From: Echinostoma caproni
Lineage: Eukaryota > Platyhelminthes > Trematoda > Plagiorchiida > Echinostomatidae
DNA: 64,000 nucleotides
Direction: 5' to 3'
Assembly: GCA_900618425.1 (NCBI GenBank)
Contig: UZAN01039524.1
Span: 5,477 to 69,476 of the forward strand
This document shows positions 53,001 through 63,695 of this stretch, piece after piece. A program made the translations under genes and the position numbers. Within the stretch, counting starts at the first letter, position 1, and every line of letters starts with the position of its first letter. A model generated the notes under the pieces. The model had not been told where the DNA came from, searched no databases, and saw nothing but the letters and a program-made list of their open reading frames with translations.

Positions 53001-54352
53001 TAAATTACAGCATTCACATTGATCACATATTGTGTTCGTTTGTATTCGTGGTGTCTTGCACCATCCTATTTTGGATATTTTCAATAAACAACTCAAAAAA
53101 GGGCATTGAACACATTTCACGGAAAAAATTGTTTGCAGAGCTCATACTAAAATAAGTTTTCGTCCACGTTTCGGACAGAGTTGACTGGTAATCCTCACTT
53201 TGTTTGAGAGTACAAAAGCAAACTGCGACGCGGAAGAATTTTGCTAAAACTGTACACCAGATGGCATATGTCGGAATAAGAAGCGTGTTGAGGGATGAAA
53301 ACAACAATGTGTCAATTCAGCGTGCACCGGTTGGATAGAGACGGGGATTATAATTTCTGCCAATTTGACACCAGCAGTTGTTCAATGTTTTCCAAGTAAA
53401 AGGTTTGCGAACCATGAAGAAGCACTGCTAGTAATCCTTGGGCCGTGACATAAGAATTTGTTTATTTGAACCGGACACAAGAAGCGGAGAATAATAAAGT
53501 AAAGCGGGTCGACCTACTGGTATACAAAGTTGCAAATAACGTCTTGGGTAATAGAAAATCCTCTAAGCTTTCGACTTCAAAATAATAGATGACCCAGTTT
53601 GAAAAATAAAATTGTCCTCTATCCACGATATTTTCACCGTGCACTACGTATTAGCTGTGATCAATTAATGGGAATTTATCATTTGCATGTCAATAAACCT
53701 GAATTTGTGTTTCTTACAACTGGTTCAATAAACGCTGAACTGTTCAAAAGTGGCACTTGATTGCTATTGTTTCCCAGCATACTTCCAGAATGGTTAAATT
53801 AAATTTCACTCTTATAGAATTTGGGTAACAGCACCTTTACTGNTTGGCGACGTTGACAACCGTATTACCAAATATCGACATCATTTGATCACGTCACTCC
53901 AGATTTCTGTAGAATCAATGTACAATACACACCATAAACCCTTGAACGACAGTAAAATTTTTTTTTGTGCACATCGTAAGTGGGTCTGTGTTGTGTACCG
54001 GAGTGGGGGGTGGAAAGATGATCCCGGAAATAGGGAAAAGAACCCTTACTATTGAGTTACGTGACCGATGCTCAGTATGATAGAGAGGGCTTACGTGGAA
54101 TGGACCTTCCTCTTGTTCTGTTCGTGTAGATTCACAGGGTCTGCTTCAGGTGATCTCTTATAGGGTGATCTTGAATCTCTCACAACGTTTTGGCCCTCAC
54201 AACCAAAGACTCCATGACATTCTAAAACGCTTTGGCATATGGGAAAAGGAACAAAGTCCCAGGCAGCAGAACCTACAAAGGGTGAAATAACGCAAGCTTC
54301 ATATTTATGAAATCGTGTGAAGCATGTAAAGAAAAGCTTTGCATAGTGTTAC
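50071..54352. other. mostly unrecognised; one candidate terminal exon
   Basis: A strong acceptor (AGTTTATTGCAG, ending 50636) is followed by 60 open codons to a TAA at 50818-50820. The peptide has four cysteines and FTGYWLENDGNLKVECG, vaguely like a small extracellular module, but I do not recognise it. The minus strand of 50664-50814 is also open between plausible splice sites. A 10-base G run lies at 52337-52346. A single N at 53843 has no duplicated flank. Confidence 0.3.
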
Positions 54353-54474
54353 CTGTTTTTTATTGACACGGCCACATCGGCGTAGCACTCCAACACGAGC
54401 TCCCAGTTTCTCAATATCGACAGCAGTTTTCGTTTTCGTAGGTATAACTTTTGTTTTATATAATTTGTAATTTT
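54353..54474 (-). other. open segment ending at a splice donor
   Basis: A minus-strand frame runs down from the hammerhead-like motif and reads KTKTAVDIEKLGARVGVLRR near its end, stopping at CAG/GTAACA (donor side at 54352). It could be a coding exon or the start of an element's reading frame. No acceptor of good quality was seen and I do not recognise the protein. Confidence 0.2.
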
Positions 54475-54553
54475 GAAAACAGCGATGTCGGTACAAGTGA
54501 AAATAAACCGACGTTTCGGTTACCGTGAGTAACCTTTATCAAGGCGATTTTTC
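54475..54553 (-). ncRNA. hammerhead-ribozyme-like motif, degenerate
   Basis: Hammerhead ribozymes are small self-cleaving RNAs, known in the terminal repeats of many Penelope-like elements. On the minus strand all three stems can be drawn. Stem II is GGTTAC/GTAACC, six perfect pairs with a five-base loop (54518-54534). It is followed by GAAAC (54513-54517). Stem III is GTCGG/CCGAC, five pairs (54508-54512 with 54487-54491) and a 16-base loop. ATC follows at the expected cleavage position (54484-54486). Stem I is about eight positions between 54544-54553 and 54475-54483, with one mismatch and one wobble. The core that should read CTGATGA reads TTGATAA, followed by an extra A, so activity is doubtful. 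Confidence 0.4.
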
Positions 54554-55194
54554 AATCGAATGAGTCAGGAACAGCTTGCCAACTATCCTCTCACGCATCG
54601 TGTGTGTGTACTTGTTTGCATTTGCATGTACGTCTGTGTCCGTGTCTGTGTGTACGTCACTGATCCGGATCGGACGTTGGGCACATCCGTTTGTGTAATG
54701 TTCGTCTGTGGCAACGGGATTATCTGAGGTCAAATCAGCGTCAGGACGAGTGTTGGCAAGTGATGTTAACGCTGTTCAGGTGCTCGAAACCCCTGCCCCG
54801 TCGTTTCGGTTCATACACCAGGATGGGCACTAATTGCCAAAGCCTCGGCGTATAGGCGCTCGGTGTTTGTTCGAAAACCTCGTTGGAGAATTTTCGTGTT
54901 TTCATAATCAATACGATGTCACTCTGTACACTCTGTAGAACTTTTGTTTGTCATGAGAACAGGAAACTGAAAAATGTGGCAGACCTTCTTCGCGTTTTTA
55001 AAGATTAAAAGTCTACTTTTCCGACCGTTTTTTTACAGCAACAGTAGTACTTTTCGAATGTACTGTCGAATGTTCTGGATGATTTTGCCGCACATCAGCT
55101 GGTGCCTGCGGCAGATAAAGAAATATGGGTTTGAGAGCGGGTTACAGAATGAACATACTTTTGACTGAGGGAAGTGGAAATGAGGCAAATTCAG
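54554..55194. other. GT-rich DNA; second AACCGAAACG motif
   Basis: A GT-rich tract lies at about 54600-54655. On the minus strand near 54797-54812 the string AACCGAAACGACGG repeats the hammerhead-like 3' core with one change, about 285 bases from the first copy. No matching CTGATGA half could be found there. The region may be part of a PLE terminal repeat. Confidence 0.35.
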
Positions 55195-55315
55195 GGTGAT
55201 GATAAAAGGGGGCTTCCATCAATTGATTGTATTACCTTTGGAGATTTTCACGATTTTGATATTACCGTTTCCGTAGATCACCCGAATTGTTTTATCTCAA
55301 TTGATAAAGTATTGC
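55195..55315 (+). other. candidate coding exon, unknown protein
   Basis: Forty open codons plus one base precede a strong donor (TTGC/GTAAGTAG). The frame is open upstream to 55166, and the nearest acceptor (AAATTCAG, ending 55194) has a weak tract. The peptide alternates hydrophobic and polar residues (FDITVSVDHPNCFISIDKVL), as in beta strands. Phase is 0 at entry and 1 at exit. The family is not recognised. Confidence 0.2.
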
Positions 55316-55599
55316 GTAAGTAGCAAACAGAAGAACAAAGTAGCAAACACGCTTGTTTACAGTGATTCGTAGTCATACCAATAAAACACAATACATATCA
55401 TGGTGTCTTTATCTGTATCAGTACTCAACTATAAAACCCAAACAATTGTTTTGGTGAAGCAAATGTTAACATTACAAGGGTATTTGGGTTAATTTCGTCT
55501 TCGGATGAGGTATGGGATTTTTAATGCTTACACACACGACGAATTTCATTTTTGAAATTGAATGAAGTCCTCCATTACTCACATGGTAACATAATTGTT

Positions 55600-56170
55600 A
55601 GGTCATCCGATCTTTGAGGCTGGACAGGATATGATGTGTGTGAGAGTAGGGTGAACCAGAGGAGCATAAGCTCCTGCACAAATTGAATCATCACTATTCT
55701 CACGTTTGCTATTAGCGTACATTCGACCCTATACAGAGTACGCCATCCAAGCTTGGAGTCCATGGCTTCAACGTGATCGCAAGATGCTTGAGCGTCCACA
55801 AAGGATGGCCACAAAGATGGTCAAGGGATTCCATTACCTGTCATACGAGGACAGATTGCGATCATTGGGACTATATTCCGCTCAGTATCGCCGAACTCGA
55901 GGAGACTTGATTTTGACGTATCAAATACTGAAGAACCAAAACCATCCTTGTCGATCGCTTCTCATGTTATCGAACAATGTACACCTAAGGGGACACCGTT
56001 TCAAACTACTGATTGCAAAGTCTCAACTGGATTGCCGGCGCCAGTCTGTTTTAGTCAGAGTATGCAAATCTTGGAACGCCCTTCCACCTCATGTCGTTTG
56101 TGCACCCACTATTACATCTTTCAAGTAGAGACTCGACAAAACCTTGGCACACCTCACATTCGTACACTAA
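55600..56170 (+). pseudogene. non-LTR retrotransposon, RT C-terminal domain
   Basis: This is the carboxyl part of a CR1/Jockey-type LINE protein. From about 55690 the frame runs well: LLLAYIRPYTEYAIQAWSPW (55706-55765), RDRKMLERPQRMATKMVKG, YEDRLRSLGLYSAQYRR, RGDLILTYQIL and CKSWNALPPHVV follow the family order. An in-frame TAG at 56126-56128 interrupts it. Reading on gives RLDKTLAHLTFVH to a TAA at 56168-56170, the normal end of such proteins. Upstream, about 55600-55690, the frame has two stops (residues like QIESSLFSR). The RT core is missing. A possible poly(A) signal AATAAA lies near 56391, beyond an assembly duplication. Confidence 0.87.
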
Positions 56171-56260
56171 AGGCAAACGGAAATTCACTGCAGCCTACAT
56201 TCTCTATCTCCTACCCGGATCTCTGTGCGACTCCTTTTTCGATGTGTAACGATTCATCTN

Positions 56261-56344
56261 CTTCTCATGTTATCGAACAATGTACACCTAAGGGGACACC
56301 GTTTCAAACTACTGATTGCAAAGTCTCAACTGGATTGCCGGCGC
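56261..56344. other. 84-bp exact duplicate between two Ns (assembly artefact)
   Basis: These 84 bases are identical to 55958-56041 in the LINE just upstream and in the same orientation. A single N bounds each side (56260 and 56345). Such a placement is typical of a short repeat contig forced into a scaffold. Confidence 0.85.
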
Positions 56345-56384
56345 NATATCCTATGGGACAAGAGAAGCACCAGCTTGTAAGCTG

Positions 56385-56975
56385 TTCCATAATAAAACTT
56401 TGACTTTAAATTGTTTTTGCTTACACGGAGAGGGGTCGTGCAAACAAATTCCTACCGCTTCCACTGTGGGAAGCACACGAGCTCCAACCTGCCTTGACAA
56501 GCGCAGACTGCCTCGGTCACATTCACAGTGTAGTTTGTTTCAATTAGATGTGAAACCACTGCACCAGCCAGTGATCTAATCGTTTCTGTGTGAAGTGTTG
56601 TACACGGATTCACTTGAACAAAGACCTGACCGTGCGGCCTATGTACATCGTTTTCCAGGAACACTCTAATGAGAACACGAAATCGGACGGCAGGATCCGG
56701 CATTTTGTCTTTCAGTCTGAAGCATAGAGTTGGATGGGACGTGAACAAAACGTTGAGACTTGCTGCGTACAAAGTCTCACCAACAGCATCGGATGGTCTC
56801 TTTTGTATTACCTTTGCTGACGTATCTCCCTTGAAATCAAGGCAATGTATTCGGAAAGTTTTCTAACCTCAGTATTATCCATTTTGTCTCTCACATACTG
56901 CAACATACTGCCTACCAGTCGTTCCGGATAGCAGTTGTATGTGAAGTTAGTACGTAAGAATCGAAGCTTTTATTC
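56385..56975 (-). pseudogene. Penelope-like element, RT end and GIY-YIG region
   Basis: This is a second PLE 3' fragment, related to the one at 24.3 kb. On the minus strand: DFKGDTSAKVIQKRPSDAV (about 56810) and TLYAASLNVLFTSHPT (about 56740-56790) form the RT end and linker. The GIY-YIG core is frameshifted: YIGRT is readable in the next frame near 56638, while the main frame reads DVHRPHGQ. AGAVVSHLIETN (about 56540) continues the domain, and AVGICLHDPSPCKQKQF (about 56410-56460) is the carboxyl end. It is 5'-truncated and dead. It lies tail-to-tail with the plus-strand LINE fragment before it. Confidence 0.77.
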
Positions 56976-58425
56976 CATTGGTCTTCACTACGTGATGCCC
57001 GATAATGTAGTTGCCTTTCTATCCTCGGTCTAGACTACCGGCACGGCATCCAAATTGGAATCGGCAACTTCATTTTTATTTAGCGAACAGGGAAGAAAGG
57101 GGGGTAGACTTGTTTTCATTTGTACAATTTTCGGCTTAGTCGCGTTTCAAGTTCCTACGAATTTGAACGTTATGAGAACAAAGTTTTGCAGCCTCATATT
57201 TGAGGTACAAATAGTGAAATTAAATTAAGAAACTGACGCAGCTACTGGTCTCTTTTGGGCATCCCAAGTACCTCAAGTTATTAAAAAGAATTTATTTCTT
57301 GCGGGGAAAACTAAACGTAATTCACTTGACAATTTGACACTTCTAACGAACTGATATGGTAAAGCCCCATGCACGATTATGCACCGATCAATGGAGCGAT
57401 AACTGCGTGTTAAGCTGAAGTCAAAACTGCTGAATAAGGGCTACAAGAATTTGCTTGCGGTTATTTCAATCATAAGAAATTTCATGGACAGAAAAATAAT
57501 TGCGTTCCAAAGTAGCTACCTGAAAACTATATAATCGGGGTGGGGTAGATGAAGAACACAGTTAATCAACTGCCTTTACATAACAACATGTAATATGAAG
57601 TTCGACCATTCAGATGCATAATTCAGAACGAGGAATTAGTTTACTAGAAACATTGTGTTATAGGATAGCACTGACATGTTTACCGCTCACTTTAAGCAAT
57701 CGGATTCAAGACTGAAATGCTCTGAAGCAACATTATAGCATTAACAATTAGTTGATGCATTCTCATGACTAATTCTTGACTTTAGGTGACTAGTTGTGTG
57801 GATTACAGTGTCTATCGAAAATTTGTCTCACAAGATACCAAGAGCTTGGAATTGCAAAAGTGGGTGGAACCAAAAGCGTTCTTTCCTGGAGAATCCACTG
57901 TTGACTTTACTTAGATTTACGTGGTTTATAGTGTCTAAATTAAAAAGTTTATTTGAAGCATCCAACTCATACATTTTTGTTGTGTTAATTATTTCACAAA
58001 ATTGCAATACAGGTATTTCCCCGTTTGTATGCTTTACGGGGACCCGGCTATAACTGAATGCTAAATTGTTGTTTTACACAGTCCGCTAAGTCGGTCAATA
58101 GAGTGATAAATGGCCTTCGTCAGTGGACACGTCCACCATCTTCGGTTTCACTCACTTTCACTTATGAGAAACCTAAATTCACTAGTCATCGTTCACCTGC
58201 GACTCCACCACCGTGACCGGTCTGACTATGGCCACCAAAAACCTCAGACTTTTGATCCTGCTCGGTGAATACACGTCCATATTGGATGGAAATGCAAACT
58301 ATCGATTTGTTTTTATGTTTCCCCAAAGACCAACCCCTTATTCATCCCCATAGCGCTCATTTACCGTTAGTATGGGGTGGCTCCGGACACACTGTCGACT
58401 GGCGGCAGTACACAATCTCCCATCA
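56976..58425. other. no recognised gene
   Basis: The 5' part of the PLE may extend a little into this stretch, but no motif could be read. Nothing else was recognised. Confidence 0.5.
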
Positions 58426-58447
58426 ATCCATCCATCCATCCATCCAT

Positions 58448-58473
<26 letters not shown>
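58426..58473. repeat. (ATCC)12 microsatellite
   Basis: Twelve ATCC units (48 bases) are followed by a degenerate TCCA/TCTA-rich tail to about 58520. Confidence 0.95.
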
Positions 58474-58479
<6 letters not shown>

Positions 58480-61457
58480 TTATCTCTCCATCCATGCGTT
58501 CATCTATCTATCCAACCACTCTCATTCACTGACCAACCCATTTACACATCAACCCAGGCTGAACACATACGGAGCTCCAGGATTTGCTCATCTGAGTGAA
58601 GGTTTTTCTGCCAACAAATAGATGTAACGTGTGCCATTTTCCTTTTAACCTATCTTCGACCAAAAACAAATAGGGACTCGACAAAAATGTGTACTAATGC
58701 TGAAACAATAGGTAACAACCACCTTCTTTATTTCTCTGCGAGACAGGCGGTCGCTGGAAAGTATGAGACGTTTGAGAAACTAAGAAAAACCTCCAGTTAG
58801 AGTTGCATGTAAACCTTCTATAGGCTAAAATATAACTGGAGTGTATCCTAGGGAATTCTTTGGCATAACAACCGGTGAAACTCCATAGATCGCGCATGCA
58901 ATACTTGGTAAAGAATTAAATAGATTATAACTTCCAACTACCTGCATACATGTCAGAAATTTGGAATCCGTTAAAAGCAATGAAATTGATTAGTGGAGCC
59001 CGAATGATCAAGAAGCGGGATTCAAAGCGCAAGCATATGGGAGCATGGGAATTGTCCGTTCTGCTGCTTAATTCAGAAAGTGGTTGCAGTCCGATTAGCC
59101 CCAATTTATCTAGGTATAAAGGAAAATATGTTAGAATAGTGGAAATAAAGCACATGCTGATCAATTTTCTATCAGTTCAATGAGTTGAGTTTACATTGTA
59201 ATGATGATGTTGATGAAAATATACAGATATAACTTCGGTCGGGCAATGATGGCTCAAAGAAATGTGGTGCAATAAGGGGTCCTTTTATTCACGTGGAGAA
59301 AAACTTAGACCAATTTGTTTAAATCACTTAAACGGTAGGATGATATTGATCGTCCACTTTCTCTTCCTGTCGATGATAACGATGATCAGCAGCAGCAGCA
59401 GAGTGAGCATGAGCCTGATCCTACTGTAAACTGTTTCTAATTGGTTGCTGAAATGTTCTAAACAGGATCCGAATAATGTCATTGTAAAAGGGATTTCGAA
59501 CATTCACGTCTGATTGCCTTGACCCTTTCGCGACACAAACATGATGTATTTCCGATAAATAATAGCTTGTTTTGCTTGTTGCAACGGGTTATTTATCATA
59601 ATTGAAATTTGATTCACCTGTCATGGTGATATCATTATTCTGGTAACCCCAGTCATAAAAACAGCATAAATGTTACCTTCATTTTGTGTTACAATGCATT
59701 TTGATCAATCACATTGACTACTGAAGTGACCATTTGTGTCTTGATCGGCGAACTGTATCAGATAGCTGTATGTATTGGTCCGCGTTGCACCTCTTGTATT
59801 TTTTTCGTGAAGGCAACTTTCCCTTCCGGAGGTTACAACGTTCACGTTGGAGATGGACAATCGTAGTACTACACGATCATCATAAACAATTTGGTTTTTA
59901 AATAGGCTTACTTTCTATTATCCACTCCGTGCATCAGTTTTATATCAGTAGCAACTTAAAACCCATATCTGAATTTTTTTATTTTGGGGTAAAAACGTTA
60001 CCTATTGTTAAAAAGGAGAATCAATTGTCAACTTATGTTGTATTGCAGAAGCCATACATTCTTCTCACTTTTTACCAAAATAAAACATTTATAATTTTCA
60101 AACAGAGGAGAGAAATATCACCGGGCTTTCTGTACAGCGAGAGTCCCAACAATTGACATGGATATTCATAATCCAAACTACTGCGATTTCGTTATTAGAA
60201 TTTCAGTATGGCCCAAACGCATATGAAGAACTGGATCCAAAGAGATCACTATACCTCATGTCACAACCTTCACCGCTCTAGGAATAACGCCTGATGAATG
60301 AACTATCATACTGAACTCGAGTAAACATTTTCATGGTATAAACGCATTAAATAGCTTCTACCTTATTTAGAAATTTTCCGTCAACAAAACTGCCCTTTCC
60401 ACCACAACTCATTCAGTAATTTAATACTAGTCGTTTTGCGCAAACCTTCTCGGCAACGAAGTCACTACTAGTTGAATTATAAGGTTGATCAGTTGGTTTG
60501 TCTAGCAGAATAAGAAATATACCATCAGGGTTTACGTTGACAAGTGTGTATCTCTGATATCAGAAAATATCGTGCATAAGGTGCGTAATTAAAAATACGC
60601 CCAGAATGTGTCCAAAGAAAAAGAAACAGTTTATTCGGTGCTTTTCAACGATTCTCACCTTGTTTTATTGGTTATCAGTGCCTTCACACAGAGTTGCATG
60701 ATCAAATATCAAACAGTGTAACCCCGAAAATATCATTACACATGCAATGCTGACTTCAGGGCCACGGGCACCATATGGGGGGATTTTGGGCTACCCATTC
60801 ATCTAATGCGATGATGTCTTATAGTGCAGTTTAGCGATTGAGTTTCGGTCTCATGAATATAATGTTTTCATTTTGAATCCTGTCAAGAACATCATTGTCG
60901 ATAGGTTCACACATGAAAATAATGGTATTTATTATTAATCCCCTTGGCATGTTTTCACTTAGTGTATCCCTTCATTTTAAACATGAGAAATATTCCTGAA
61001 ATACTGTGGATGTAGCAATAGTTTGTCGTAACATTTTGAAATGCCTGGTAATAATCGCGAGGAAAGTTCAATGATTGTTTTCGAATTCAGCCAATCTTGA
61101 TAAAAATTTCGGACGACATACTGCATGAGACGATTGTAAATACATGAAGATTGTGATACGGAGCGCGTCGTAAAAATAGATCTGAAGAACTCTAAGAACC
61201 CGGAAATCGATCAATATCGCAAGCAATAATTGTACCATGTGTACAATGCGATTTATCTGAAACTCCTTTTTTGTTCTTATTTATTTTGGGGCCATCAAGT
61301 AGGCCTAAAAGCTAAATGAAAAAAATTAATTTGAATAAAACACGTAACACAATTACATGGGGTCAAGCAGAAGGCACTGAGTGGTTGAGTCATTACCAAA
61401 GTTATTTGAGTATGGGTACAAGAGGAGGAGGGGTGGGGAATGTTAGCATAGAAAACA
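58474..61457. other. no recognised gene; candidate exon on either strand
   Basis: At 58942-59113 both strands are open between plausible splice sites: plus 58957-59113 (basic peptide, MIKKRDSKRKHMGAWE) and minus 58942-59109 (hydrophobic peptide with a better pyrimidine tract). At most one can be real, and neither is recognised. (CAG)5 lies at 59387-59401. Confidence 0.35.
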
Positions 61458-61613
61458 GTTACGTAATGGAAACGGATTAGCAATGGTGGAAAGAGAGTAA
61501 GACATGGTTACGTAATACGAAAATGATACAATCAGAATTGAATTCGAATAGACGCAGAAAGTTAACCGAGTAAAAAAATGTTCAACCAAGTAGGTCAAAG
61601 AGAGTTACGTAAT
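61458..61613. promoter_or_regulatory. three exact GTTACGTAAT sites
   Basis: GTTACGTAAT occurs at 61458-61467, 61507-61516 and 61604-61613. It fits the known binding consensus of PAR/E4BP4-type bZIP factors (RTTAYGTAAY). The second and third copies share 19 of 20 bases including a GAAAATGA tail, so local duplication may explain them. No gene start was recognised nearby. Confidence 0.3.
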
Positions 61614-62759
61614 AAGAAAATGAGAAGAGCGAAGTGTCAACGATGATGTAAGAGAACAGTTGAGATGATGGGAACATGCTCACTCATTCTGGTCGACGGA
61701 TGTAATTGTAAATGTCCATATATGGTATTATTATGATAGAATTTGACCTATTTAATGTGCGTAGACAGCTGACTGAGAGCACACGAAATCGACGGCCAAT
61801 ATCAATTCTGCTGATATTGTGTTACTTATTTTATTCAAATGAATCAAAGGGAAAGAGATGTTTCCGCTATCTGAAAGAATTAAATTAAAAATAATAGGAG
61901 TTTTCTATTATTGATAAGAGTTTATCATGGAACTCTCCAGACTCGCACAGTTGGCACATTTGACCGAAATGTGCATTTTTTGTTTTTCCTCTCAACTCGA
62001 ATATGCTCCGAATCTAGTTCTTCAACATATATTCCGAGTGGCAAGATATTTTGTCTGAATGTACTGAAAAGGCGTTGGAGAAATCACTGAGAACTAAATG
62101 TTATTTTTACCCTTGAACTGAACATGGGTTACAGGTTTTTGAAGGATGATTGTATACATTCACTTTATTAGACAAGAGCCGTTTGCAACGTGTCTGGGAA
62201 CATAAATCACGCTGCGCATGAACTCAGGACATTGATTTACGATTATATGCATGATAATAACTATGCTGTTCGAAAAAATGTTTCGTTTTTACCTCACACC
62301 TTTAGTTTGAAAGATATTTGGCAATATCTGGCATCCGATGGTCACCCCAGTGCGTTATAATTTATTACATTGTCGAGGAGTACGTATAATTGGCAATCCC
62401 TTGTAGCCTCAACTTTATCCCAAACATCACTGCATGGTGCAGCATAAGAGTTTTTGCCAGAAAGTTTTAATTCATCATGATTCCATAAATTGGTCATTTA
62501 TCAAATAGCATCATAAAATAGTCAAATAAACGCTATGTTGTATGCCTAAGTTTGTTTATCGGTGCATTACATCGCAATGCCAATTATTAGTAAACCACTC
62601 TCGGATGTTTATTTTTAATCTACGAACCCTGATATGGACTCCGGTGAACTCCTTGATAATCCTGTGGCTGTAGACAGCTTACCTATTACCTCGTGAATGC
62701 CATATTCTTCTGTAATTTGCATGGATGATTCAAATGTGAAAAGATCACTGCTACAGAGG
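61614..62759. other. no recognised gene
   Basis: A small perfect inverted repeat TGATAA-GAGT-TTATCA lies at about 61912-61927. Nothing else was recognised. Confidence 0.5.
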
Positions 62760-62812
62760 TGACCACGCAGCTCAGCTGGCAGAGTTTTCGCTGTGCAACG
62801 GTCAAAAGTTAC
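62760..62812 (+). repeat. truncated tRNA-like sequence
   Basis: GCAGCTCAGCTGGCAGAG (about 62767-62784) is a near-perfect tRNA D-arm with box A. The T-arm is missing because the inverted PLE arm starts at 62813. It is most likely a SINE head cut by the insertion. Confidence 0.5.
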
Positions 62813-63038
62813 GCATTGTGATTACGTAGTAGTGGTTTAAAAGACGAATTGGGGTCAACTGTGTGTCTTGTTATCACGAGATGTTTTGCAACAGATGATC
62901 CTGGATTTCTTGTAATCACTTGGTCATCATTTATCGGTTGCGTCATCGATGTCCCCAACCACTTTGGAATGTGTTCGACCATCCGTTTTGACAGCTAACG
63001 GTTTGTTCTGCCTATGTATGCGTCACGCCAACTGCAAG
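62813..63038 (-). repeat. inverted duplicate of PLE fragment (left arm)
   Basis: These 226 bases are the reverse complement of 63367-63592 with one difference (base 62819). They carry the same GIY-YIG-region sequence as the downstream PLE, including its in-frame TAG. The arm joins the plus-strand PLE within a few bases (63039-63043). Confidence 0.93.
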
Positions 63039-63043
63039 CAATC

Positions 63044-63695
63044 TGGATATATCAAAGGAAGAAGAGGCTTTCATGAGGAGAACAGTGCTACACAATGGTT
63101 ACCCAGAAAGGTTTATATATATTCACAGTAGACCATTCCTAAAAGGTAACCCACCTCAAAACGCCAGTAAAAAGGCCATCTACATCAAGCTTGTGTTCAA
63201 AGGTGACCACATTTACATGATGTGCGCCAGATGTTGAGGTCAGCTCTAGACCGTACATTCCCAGCTGCTCAACTCAGACTCATTGCCTCCACAAATGGTA
63301 TTGATTTGGACAAACGTAAACATGGCTGGCAAAACAGTTCCAACTTACACACTGTATACTAGTTCACTTGCAGTTGGCGTGACGCATACATAGGCAGAAC
63401 AAACCGTTAGCTGTCAAAACGGATGGTCGAACACATTCCAAAGTGGTTGGGGACATCGATGACGCAACCGATAAATGATGACCAAGTGATTACAAGAAAT
63501 CCAGGATCATCTGTTGCAAAACATCTCGTGATAACAAGACACACAGTTGACCCCAATTCGTCTTTTAAACCACTACTACGTAATCGCAATGCTAAACTCT
63601 CGGCGATTAGTGAAGCACTGCTTATTCGATTACATCACCCGAACTTATGCGCACTGAATGTTTTGATACAAGCAGTCCACTTACCGTGGCGTTGA
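63044..63695 (+). pseudogene. Penelope-like element, RT end and GIY-YIG region
   Basis: This is the best-preserved PLE copy in the window. In order: MRRTVLHNGYPERFIYIHS (about 63075-63125), KKAIYIKLVFKGDHIYMMC (about 63174-63225), then after a frameshift LRSALDRTFPAAQLRLIAST (about 63236-63295), all RT C-terminal blocks. After a TAG at 63360-63362 follows FTCSWRDAYIGRTNR, the GIY-YIG core with YIGRT intact. A second TAG at 63408-63410 precedes LSKRMVEHIPKWL. GSSVAKHLVITRHTVDPNSS continues the domain. SEALLIRLHHPNLCALN and the end AVHLPWR complete it, with the stop at 63693-63695. It is 5'-truncated with two in-frame stops and one frameshift. Right arm of the inverted repeat: 63367-63592. Confidence 0.87.
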
